NCBI GenBank assembly: GCA_024710805.1
Contig: JANJUB010000181.1
Coordinates: 1 to 48,599 of the forward strand
Source of the DNA: Fimbriimonadaceae bacterium
GTDB taxonomy: Bacteria > Armatimonadota > Fimbriimonadia > Fimbriimonadales > Fimbriimonadaceae
Reading direction: 5' to 3'
Length of the DNA: 48,599 bases
The translations under genes were made by a program, and so were the position numbers. Positions 40,605 to 47,634 of this stretch are shown here, in pieces. The notes beneath the pieces were generated by a model. The model made no database searches. It was given only the letters and a program-made list of their open reading frames with translations, and had not been told where the DNA came from. Position 1 is the stretch's first letter. Each line of letters starts with the position of its first letter.

Positions 40605-41302
40605 TGGACGACAAGAAGAAGTTGGTCATTCTCGGCAGCCTGTTCCTGGTCATCATCGCGGTTGGCGCATTTCAGTTCTCCAAGGGCGGTGGGTCAGAGG
40701 TTCCGGCCGAGCCGGTGGCTAAGTCGAAGGAAGCGAGTACAGACACCGAATCCACCGTCGCTTCGAAGACCGAGGATGCTGAATCGGAGAACACCGAGGA
40801 AGGACAGACCGGAGAGGGCGTCGATCCGGCGTTGATCGCCGCGGCTCGCCTCAACCCGCGTGACCCGTTTGATGGCGCGGCTTGGGATGCCAATCGCGTG
40901 CCCGCTCAAGTGACTCCAGTCGCACCGCCTCAGCCGCGAGTAGCGCCGCCGATGCGCCCGACCTCGATGGGTGGATCAGGCTTCAAACCCATCCCGATCG
41001 GTGAGGGTGCGCTGCCGACTCCCGAGGGAAGTTCGACGCCAATTACAGGTGGGAAACTGCCCAGTATCGAAGACTTCCCGTACACTGTAGCAGGAACCAT
41101 GGTGGGAGACCGCCCTTGTGTGCTGCTTACGGATTCAACTGGTAAACAGAAACTGGTAAATGTAGGGGGCTCCATCGACGGCGACAGCCAGGTGGTTTCA
41201 GTTTCGAAGGGCGCGGTCACCGTGAGACATCGCGGCAAGACCAAGACCTTCCGAGTGAGTGGGATGAATCCCAGCAATAACAAGTACGAGGACAAGCAAT
41301 GA
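40604..41302 (+). CDS. PilP-like pilus assembly protein
   Basis: A 232-residue protein in the pilP position. It has an N-terminal membrane helix (KLVILGSLFLVIIAVGAFQF) in place of the usual PilP lipobox. A Glu/Ser/Thr-rich linker follows (about 30-75), then a Pro-rich stretch. The C-terminal domain has DFPYTVAGTMVGDRPCVLLT and VNVGGSIDGDSQVVSVSKGA, the beta-sandwich HR domain of PilP/GspC. ARLNPRDPFDGAAWD is the conserved 'R-D-P-F' block just before it. It should bridge PilNO to the PilQ N-domains. The bitopic membrane anchor makes it intermediate between PilP and GspC. Confidence 0.85.
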   Translation: MDDKKKLVILGSLFLVIIAVGAFQFSKGGGSEVPAEPVAKSKEASTDTESTVASKTEDAESENTEEGQTGEGVDPALIAAARLNPRDPFDGAAWDANRVPAQVTPVAPPQPRVAPPMRPTSMGGSGFKPIPIGEGALPTPEGSSTPITGGKLPSIEDFPYTVAGTMVGDRPCVLLTDSTGKQKLVNVGGSIDGDSQVVSVSKGAVTVRHRGKTKTFRVSGMNPSNNKYEDKQ

Positions 41303-44019
41303 AGAAAGCTTTACTCGGCAGCTCGCTGATGGTGCTTGCGGCCTTAGCGACTGCCCAAGGAAAGCTGACCGACGTCCAATGGACGAAGGGCAGCAACGGA
41401 CTGAAGGTCGAGGTTTCGGGCGAGAACCTGACCCAGCCCAAGATTATCCGCGCAATGGGCGGAAAGTCTTACATGCTGGAGTTCTCCGCTCACCTCATGG
41501 GCAAGGCGAAGCGCGAAGTCGTCAACACCGCTGGTGTCGACTACGTGCACACCGTCTGGTTCACTGCGAAACCGCCGAAAGTGCGGGTTCATGTGAAACT
41601 GAACGATCCTCTGGCCGACGTACGACTCGCAAAGTCGGCGGGCGGTTGGACGGTCTCAGTCGCCCAAGCTGTGTCGGCGGCCTCGAAAGCGGCAGCCAAG
41701 TCTGACTCGGACGCTGCGCTTTGGGAGTTGCCCAAGCTCGTTCCGCTAAAGAAGCCAGAGACGGACGATACTAAGTCCGCCACAACCGGGCCGAAGAGCG
41801 CATCGGACGATCCAGCTTCGACGATCGGCAAGATTGAGCTCCCGGGCGAGACGACAGTCGCGTCGTTGCTCGGTCCCAAGCCGCTCGCGGATGGCGACCC
41901 CTACGAGAAGAAACAGACGCCTAAGACGGCTCCGAAGGCGGCCCCCAAGCCGCTGCGGATTCACGAGCCAGCCAAGACAACGCCGCTTCCGACCGGAGGC
42001 ACGCAGCGTCAGCGTACGGTCACGCTCGACATGGTGAATGCCGATGTCGTGCAGATCCTCAAGGCTCTGGCGATGCAGGCGGGCGTCAATATCGTGACGT
42101 CGCCCGAAGTCAAGGGCACGCTTACGGTGTCGCTGACCAACGTCTCCGTCGAGGAAGCGTTGAATCTGGTGACCACGTTGGCGGGCGTCAAGTACGCCAA
42201 GAGTGGCTCGACCTACGTCGTCGCCGCTAGTGCCGAGCGACTGAAGAGCTTCCCGAAGATCGAGGATGGCGCGGAAACCCGCGTCGTGCCGATCTACTCG
42301 GGCGAAGGAACCCAGATCAAAGCCGCGGTGCTTAAGGTTGTCCCGATGGACGGCTCGCGTGGCAGCTTCGAAGTGGTTCTGCCCTCGGAGGAGATCAGCG
42401 TCGAGCAGACGAGCGCCGTTGGTGCCTCGGGCGGCGATGCCAAGACCGGTGGCGCCACTGGCGAGACCACGACCGTCGAACAGCGAACCGGAGCCAAAGG
42501 TGCGAAGGACTCGTATCTCGTGCTGATCGGACCGAAGTCGCAACTCGACATCCTCGAGAAGACGGTCAAGACGATCGATGCTCAGATCTGCGGCGCGCTT
42601 GGTATCGACGTTCCGACGTCGAGCGCAATCGTGCGCAGTGTGTACAACCCACGCGGCACGTCGGCAGTCCAGTTGCTGCAAACGGTCGCCGGGTCGAAGT
42701 ACGACAAGAGCTCGCCCTACTCGGCAAAGGTCGGCAGCGTCGAGATCATCGCCACTCCCGAGCGCACGATTGGTGAGCAGACGCTGACCATGCGCGGTCG
42801 AGAGCACGAAGTCGCGGACCTGATTCTCACGCTGCAGGCGCTTGATTCAGTAGCTGGCGGCGAGGGCGAGTATGTCCTTTACGAGGTCAAGTATCTGGAT
42901 CCGCGCGCTGTCCGTGATGATCTGATCAATCAGTTCCCTGGGCTCCAGGTGACGATTCTGCCGGGAGCGGTAGCCAATCCTGGTCTGACACCAGACGCCG
43001 GTCAGCAAGCTGCTCAGGCGGCGAATGGCCAGGGCGCAAATGCGGGAGCGGGTGCGGCTGGCGTCGTTGGACAGCAAGGCGGCCAAACGGGCGGATCTGG
43101 TGAACTGCTCGAGCCTGACAAGGGCGAAGTCGCGGGCATCGCGCTTCCGTTCCGGAAGTTCGAACCGTTCGCGTATCCGATGAAGATCATGCTGCGTGGC
43201 AGCAAGTCGAAGATCGAAGGGGCCAAGCAGTACCTTCAAACGATCGACGTTGCCCCGAAGCAGGTGGCGATCGAGCTCCGCGTCATGGATCTCCGCAAGG
43301 AAGATGCCCAGAAGGTCGGACTTGATTGGAACATCCTCACCGGTGGAACGGTGCGGACGATTCGGGTCAACCAGGGAGTTGGCGGCTCTGCCGGCGCGCC
43401 TGGGAACATCAGCGGATCGCTCGGTTTTGCGGGCGGTGCGGTGGCGAACATCCTTGGCACCCTCGATGACATTGCCAACGACACGAACCTGATCGCCCGT
43501 CCCAACCTCATGGGTGTGGATGGACGTCAGAGTGAGATCTTCGTCGGCGACATCATCCGATACATCGAAAGCATCCAGGCGTCGCAGAACGGTACGACCA
43601 TCACCTCGAAAGAGCTACCGGTCGGCGTCCGTCTCGCGATCCTGCCTCGCATCGGCGGCGACGGTCAGATCACTCTCGACCTTCGACCGGTCGTGAGCAC
43701 GCTCACCGGCTTTACCACGGTACCGGGTGGCGGAAACCTTCCGCAAACCAGTCTGCGGGTTGCCCAGAGCACGATGAGCATCAAGAGTGGCGAGACGATC
43801 GCCATCGGCGGTCTGATTCAAGACTCGGACACGATCACGAACAGCGGAATCCCGATCCTCAAGGATCTGCCGATCATCGGCAAGTTGTTCTCGCGATCGG
43901 AGAAGACGAAGAGGCGCAGCGAGATTGTCCTGTTCCTCACGGCGAGAGTCGTGGACGAGAACCGCAAGGGCGATGAAGCCCAGCCGAAGCGCGAGGATCC
44001 GAAGCGTATCGGCGGCTAG
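41299..44019 (+). CDS. pilQ: Type IV pilus secretin PilQ
   Basis: A 906-residue outer-membrane secretin. Signal peptide at the N-terminus (LLGSSLMVLAALATAQG). An AMIN domain follows (about 22-130; KSYMLEFSAHLMGKAKREVV). An STN/N0 domain comes at about 230-310 (VTLDMVNADVVQILKALAMQ), with N-type repeats around 390-540. Then the secretin core (ELRVMDLRKEDAQKVGLDWN to SGETIAIGGLIQDS and GIPILKDLPIIGKLFSR). A Gly/Ala/Gln-rich insertion (GQGANAGAGAAGVVGQQGG) lies near 575-605, before the core. It forms the pilus exit pore. Its ATG overlaps the PilP-like stop by four bases. A terminator follows. Confidence 0.96.
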   Translation: MKKALLGSSLMVLAALATAQGKLTDVQWTKGSNGLKVEVSGENLTQPKIIRAMGGKSYMLEFSAHLMGKAKREVVNTAGVDYVHTVWFTAKPPKVRVHVKLNDPLADVRLAKSAGGWTVSVAQAVSAASKAAAKSDSDAALWELPKLVPLKKPETDDTKSATTGPKSASDDPASTIGKIELPGETTVASLLGPKPLADGDPYEKKQTPKTAPKAAPKPLRIHEPAKTTPLPTGGTQRQRTVTLDMVNADVVQILKALAMQAGVNIVTSPEVKGTLTVSLTNVSVEEALNLVTTLAGVKYAKSGSTYVVAASAERLKSFPKIEDGAETRVVPIYSGEGTQIKAAVLKVVPMDGSRGSFEVVLPSEEISVEQTSAVGASGGDAKTGGATGETTTVEQRTGAKGAKDSYLVLIGPKSQLDILEKTVKTIDAQICGALGIDVPTSSAIVRSVYNPRGTSAVQLLQTVAGSKYDKSSPYSAKVGSVEIIATPERTIGEQTLTMRGREHEVADLILTLQALDSVAGGEGEYVLYEVKYLDPRAVRDDLINQFPGLQVTILPGAVANPGLTPDAGQQAAQAANGQGANAGAGAAGVVGQQGGQTGGSGELLEPDKGEVAGIALPFRKFEPFAYPMKIMLRGSKSKIEGAKQYLQTIDVAPKQVAIELRVMDLRKEDAQKVGLDWNILTGGTVRTIRVNQGVGGSAGAPGNISGSLGFAGGAVANILGTLDDIANDTNLIARPNLMGVDGRQSEIFVGDIIRYIESIQASQNGTTITSKELPVGVRLAILPRIGGDGQITLDLRPVVSTLTGFTTVPGGGNLPQTSLRVAQSTMSIKSGETIAIGGLIQDSDTITNSGIPILKDLPIIGKLFSRSEKTKRRSEIVLFLTARVVDENRKGDEAQPKREDPKRIGG

Positions 44020-44037
44020 TTCAACCTAGCCATCAAC

Positions 44038-44072
44038 AAGAAAGCCCCACCGAGATTCGGTGGGGCTTTCTT
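44038..44072. terminator. Rho-independent terminator closing the pilus operon
   Basis: A perfect 15-bp stem AAGAAAGCCCCACCG (44038-44052) and CGGTGGGGCTTTCTT (44058-44072), then TTGG. It lies 18 bases after the pilQ stop and 17 before the end of the convergent PEP-CTERM gene, so it can serve both. Confidence 0.92.
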
Positions 44073-44088
44073 TTGGATTGTTGGTGGC

Positions 44089-44643
44089 TTACCGGCGATT
44101 TCGTCGTCGAGCCAAGGCCGCGACGCCGAGGCCAAGAGCCGCGAGGGTCGCGGGCTCAGGAACCGGGGCGGCGGAGAAGTTGTCCCAGACCACCGAGTTC
44201 GGATTCGAAGTGGCAGTTGTCGTTCCGATGACGTAAGCGATGTTTGCCCCCGTCACGGTCAACGAAGCAAAGCCCGAACTCATGCCGTAGTTGTATGACT
44301 GAGTGTCAACCAGAGCATCGGCTGCGTTGTACGCACGAAGGATGACGAAGCCGTCGTCATCGACACCGTTGTCACCGAACATTGCGGATACCGAGGTCAT
44401 CGGAGCCGAAAAGTCCACGCGGGTCGGAAGCCAAGCTCCACTCGCGCCACCGGCGACGACCGGCGAACCCTGCCAAGCAAGAACGGTGATGTTGCCGCCC
44501 ACACCCGTGGCCGTCGCGGTATAGCCGCTGACCGTCTGGGAGACGGACGAATACGAGCCGTTCGAGGCATTGTTGAAATCAAACAGCACAGCCATCGAAG
44601 CTGCCGGAACCAAGCCCAATCCTAATAGTAGTAGTTTCTTCAC
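44089..44643 (-). CDS. PEP-CTERM sorting-signal protein
   Basis: A 184-residue exported protein. GTG 44643 is chosen as the start because AGGAG lies eight bases upstream; it gives a signal peptide KKLLLLGLGLVPAASMA. The body is Ser/Thr/Gly-rich and beta-type (NNASNGSYSSVSQTVSGYTA), with LRAYNAADALVDTQSYNYG resembling a small lectin-like or Ig-type fold. The C-terminus VPEPATLAALGLGVAALARR plus the final RNRR is a textbook PEP-CTERM tripartite signal. It is recognised by an exosortase (EpsH family), which is not in the window. It is a probable surface or biofilm matrix protein. Confidence 0.92.
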   Translation of the reverse strand: MKKLLLLGLGLVPAASMAVLFDFNNASNGSYSSVSQTVSGYTATATGVGGNITVLAWQGSPVVAGGASGAWLPTRVDFSAPMTSVSAMFGDNGVDDDGFVILRAYNAADALVDTQSYNYGMSSGFASLTVTGANIAYVIGTTTATSNPNSVVWDNFSAAPVPEPATLAALGLGVAALARRRNRR

Positions 44644-44663
44644 CTGTCCACTCCTCAAGCCCC

Positions 44664-44669
44664 AGTATA
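44664..44669 (-). promoter_or_regulatory. -10 hexamer of the PEP-CTERM gene
   Basis: TATACT on the minus strand, about 20 bases before the GTG start, with AGGAG between. The perfect 11-base palindrome AGAGATTCTCT (44673-44683) just upstream could be an operator. Confidence 0.5.
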
Positions 44670-44751
44670 CAGAGAGATTCTCTAAATCTCACCCGTAAAA
44701 ATACCTGTTGGGAAAAAAGATTCAAGTTTCTCCGGGTAAAAACACGGGCTC

Positions 44752-45984
44752 GTGGCCCGACTTCCCGCGCTCCGATATCCCAACTACCGAAGATATCTCG
44801 CGGGCAACTTCCTCTCGAACACCGGGACCCAGGTTCAGAGTGCTGCCCTCGCCTATCATATCTACCTCTTGACCGGCAGTTCGTACGCGGTTGGTCTGCT
44901 CGGTCTCGTGAGAGTCGTGCCTCTGCTCACCTTTACGCTGTTTGGCGGGGTTCTAGCCGACCAAGCGGATCGTCGGCGGGTCATGCTGGTGACCCAAACG
45001 GTCATGGCGCTCTGCTCGCTTGTCCTTGCCTATGCCGAATGGGGAGGGCACGCGACTCCGAAGTTGATCTTCGCCATCGTCGGGTTCTCGTTCATTGCCG
45101 TGGCCTTTGATGGTCCTGCACGGCAGTCGCTCGTCGTGAGCCTGGTGCCTGCCCAGCACTTCCCCAATGCCGCCAGCGTCAACGGAATCGCCTGGCGGCT
45201 GAGTGACGTCATCGGCCCGGTTGCGGCGGGGCTTCTGATCGCGAGCGGGGAGAACGGCTTGGCGATCTGCTACGGACTCAACGCGGTGAGTTTCATCGCG
45301 GTCATTTACGCGGTGTGGCGGCTTCCTCCGACGCCTCCCGTGGGTGGGGACGACGACCGGCCCAAGTCGGTCCGCGACGTCTTCCGCCAGATTGGCGATG
45401 GGTGGCGCTTCGTCAACCGCACACCACTGATCCGCCACGCCATGTGGATCGACTTCTGGGCAACCTTCTTCTCGGCCGCGGACGCCCTGTTGCCGGCGCT
45501 CTCGAAGATGTTGAATCTGGGCCCCCAGGGTTACGGGCTCCTGTCGGCTTCAGCCGCGGTGGGTGCGTTTCTCGCCGCGGGGGTTCTGGCGTATCGCCCT
45601 ACCATTCAACACCAAGGTCGCTGGGTGGTCGCGATGGTCGGAGTGTACGGAGTCGCCACCGTGGGGCTCGCGTTTAGCCCGACTCTCGCGATTGCCGCCC
45701 TCTGCCTGGCGGTGACCGGTGCCGCGGATATGGTCAGCACCGTCATGCGGCAGACCATTCGCCAGCTCGCCACGCCCGATTCCATGCGCGGACGGATGAC
45801 GTCGATCTCTTCGCTCTTCTTCATCTCCGGCCCCCGGCTCGGCGACTACGAGGCGGGTACCGTCGCCCGATTCACCGGCGAGCGAGCCTCGATTGCCATC
45901 GGCGGGATCGCCTGCATGGGGGTTTCCGCACTCTGGAGCCGAGCCCGAGCGCTTCGCGACTACGAGCACAAATCAACAGATTGA
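44752..45984 (+). CDS. MFS transporter, EntS/MFS_3-type exporter
   Basis: A 410-residue polytopic membrane protein with about 11-12 hydrophobic segments. LRYPNYRRYLAGNFLSNTGT is the typical N-terminus of the MFS_3/enterobactin-exporter group. GGVLADQADRRRVMLVTQ is the loop 2-3 'G-x-x-x-D-x-x-x-R-R' signature. Substrates in this group include siderophores and small drugs; which applies here is unknown. GTG start; TAAAAA about ten bases upstream could be part of a -10. It stands alone, 24 bases before the M24 peptidase gene. Confidence 0.9.
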   Translation: MARLPALRYPNYRRYLAGNFLSNTGTQVQSAALAYHIYLLTGSSYAVGLLGLVRVVPLLTFTLFGGVLADQADRRRVMLVTQTVMALCSLVLAYAEWGGHATPKLIFAIVGFSFIAVAFDGPARQSLVVSLVPAQHFPNAASVNGIAWRLSDVIGPVAAGLLIASGENGLAICYGLNAVSFIAVIYAVWRLPPTPPVGGDDDRPKSVRDVFRQIGDGWRFVNRTPLIRHAMWIDFWATFFSAADALLPALSKMLNLGPQGYGLLSASAAVGAFLAAGVLAYRPTIQHQGRWVVAMVGVYGVATVGLAFSPTLAIAALCLAVTGAADMVSTVMRQTIRQLATPDSMRGRMTSISSLFFISGPRLGDYEAGTVARFTGERASIAIGGIACMGVSALWSRARALRDYEHKSTD

Positions 45985-45996
45985 GCGGAGACTCGG

Positions 45997-46002
45997 TAAA
46001 GT
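45997..46002 (+). promoter_or_regulatory. -10 hexamer before the M24 peptidase gene, leaderless-type
   Basis: TAAAGT, then CACCTC, then ATG at 46009. The intervening bases are pyrimidine-rich and cannot act as a ribosome site. Confidence 0.5.
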
Positions 46003-46008
46003 CACCTC

Positions 46009-47199
46009 ATGGGATCGATCACTCGAGCCAAGTTGGAGCAGGCCGCGCGCCTTGTGCAGAAATCGGGTTTGGATATCTGGCTGACCTTTGTGCGGGAGAC
46101 CGTGGAGGGATGCGATCCCGTCCTGCCCCTCATTCTTGAAGGGGGGCTGACTTGGCAGAGCGCGCTGATCGTCACGTCGACCGGTAAGAAAATCGCCATC
46201 GTGGGCAACTACGACGCCGACGCGCTCATCGCGAGCGGCGACTGGGACGAGGTCATCCCTTACGTTCAGGGAATCCAAAGCGACTTGATTCAGGTGCTGG
46301 AGCGCGAGGTACCGAGCGACATCCCTCGGATCGGCGTGAACTACTCGACCGATGACTGCAAAGCCGACGGGCTCTCGCACGGCATGTTCATGTTGCTGCG
46401 GAGCTACCTTCAGGGAACGCGATTCAGTGACTCGCTGGAGAGCGCTGAGTCGGTGGTCACTCGGCTGCGGGCTCACAAGACCGATGAGGAGATCGTCCGG
46501 ATGAAGCAAGCGATCGCCGAGACGAACCGGCTGTTCGACGAGATCCCCGAGCTCTGCCGCCTTGGCATCTCCGAACTGGAAATCCAGCAGCACGTGCATC
46601 GGCAAATGACTCAGCGTGGGCTGGGGTTCGCATGGGACCGAGTCGGCAATCCGATCGTGAACTTCGGCCCCGACTCGATGATCGGCCACGGTATCCCATC
46701 AGCGCACCTCAAGCTTGAGCCGGGCATGATCGTCCACCTCGACTTGGGGGTCATCGCGAACGGATACGCGTCCGATATTCAGCGCTGCTGGTTTGTCGGC
46801 GATCAGTTGCCCGAGGATGTCGAACGTGGGTTGCGAGCCGTCGTCGGTGCCATCCGTGCCGGGGCGGAAGTTCTCCGTCCGGGCGTCCAAGGCTGGCAAG
46901 TCGATGAGGCGGCGAGAACTTTCCTCGTTGCTCAGGGCTATCCCGAATATCTTCATGCTTTCGGCCATCAAGTTGGACGTATCGCGCATGACGGCGGGGC
47001 CGTTCTAGGTCCGCGATGGGAGCGATACGGACGAACGCCCTGCATTCCGATCGAAGCGGACGAGGTCTACACCCTGGAGCTTGGCGTAACGCTGCCTGGA
47101 CGGGGCTACCTTGGGCTTGAAGAAATGGTGCGGGTCACGAACGACGGTCTCGAGTGGTTGACCGAACCTCAGACCACCATGCCCTTGATTACCGGTTAG
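46009..47199 (+). CDS. M24 family Xaa-Pro aminopeptidase-like protein
   Basis: A 396-residue cytosolic protein. The N-terminal 160 residues are a creatinase-N type domain (RLVQKSGLDIWLTFVRETVE). The C-terminal 'pita-bread' domain has the two-metal ligand set: Asp in MIVHLDLGVIANG, Asp in GYASDIQRCWF, His in LHAFGHQVGRIAHDG, Glu in YTLELGVTLPG and Glu in GLEEMVRVT. It is thus expected to be an active metallopeptidase that trims N-terminal residues before Pro. Length is normal. Confidence 0.93.
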   Translation: MGSITRAKLEQAARLVQKSGLDIWLTFVRETVEGCDPVLPLILEGGLTWQSALIVTSTGKKIAIVGNYDADALIASGDWDEVIPYVQGIQSDLIQVLEREVPSDIPRIGVNYSTDDCKADGLSHGMFMLLRSYLQGTRFSDSLESAESVVTRLRAHKTDEEIVRMKQAIAETNRLFDEIPELCRLGISELEIQQHVHRQMTQRGLGFAWDRVGNPIVNFGPDSMIGHGIPSAHLKLEPGMIVHLDLGVIANGYASDIQRCWFVGDQLPEDVERGLRAVVGAIRAGAEVLRPGVQGWQVDEAARTFLVAQGYPEYLHAFGHQVGRIAHDGGAVLGPRWERYGRTPCIPIEADEVYTLELGVTLPGRGYLGLEEMVRVTNDGLEWLTEPQTTMPLITG

Positions 47200-47587
47200 G
47201 TTCGCCGTCGCCCACGGGTACGGTTTCTTGGCCGTCTGAAGGCGGCGAGATGACCGGGGAAGTTGGGGCCGTCGGGGCGGGAGGAGCTTCCTCGGGTTTC
47301 GGCTTTGGTTTCGGCCGCGGCTGACGGATGACCATATCGCGCTCTCGAATGGTCTGGCCGCGCTTGACTTCGACTTCGATCGCCGGCGGCACGTAGTTCC
47401 GAACGGTCTTGGGCTCCGACGGACCGTCTTCTTCCTCGTCTTGGATTTCTTCCCGAGGCTCGGCCTGAGGGGCTTCGTGCGAACCAAGTTGAGGGCCAAT
47501 CACGTAGTAGCCGATGGCCGCGAGGCCAGCGGGAACCAGCATCCACAGCAGCGTAAATCGAATCGCTTTCTGCAGCTTTGTCGCCAT
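47189..47587 (-). CDS. Small membrane protein with acidic/Pro-rich extracytoplasmic tail
   Basis: A 132-residue protein from ATG 47587; a TTG 39 bases upstream (47626) is an alternative start. MATKLQKAIRFTLLWMLVPA is followed by the rest of one membrane helix (GLAAIGYYVIGP). A Glu-rich linker (REEIQDEEEDGPSEPKTVRN) follows, then a short VPPAIEVEVKRGQTIRERD segment and a Pro/Lys/Ala tail. That segment resembles the beginning of an SAF/LysM-like 'V-x-V-x-x-G-x-x-I' strand, too short for a full domain. Function unknown. It overlaps the convergent M24 peptidase gene by 11 bases. Confidence 0.65.
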   Translation of the reverse strand: MATKLQKAIRFTLLWMLVPAGLAAIGYYVIGPQLGSHEAPQAEPREEIQDEEEDGPSEPKTVRNYVPPAIEVEVKRGQTIRERDMVIRQPRPKPKPKPEEAPPAPTAPTSPVISPPSDGQETVPVGDGEPNR

Positions 47588-47634
47588 GGTCGGTTGGGGC
47601 GCGGCTGGGTAACCTTGCCGCTCCAAGTTGTATT

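Noticed and set aside
41746-42807. Long minus-strand open frame of 353 codons opposite pilQ
   Set aside because: It lies wholly within pilQ, is Arg-rich with no known domain, and is expected from third-position G/C bias in a high-GC gene.
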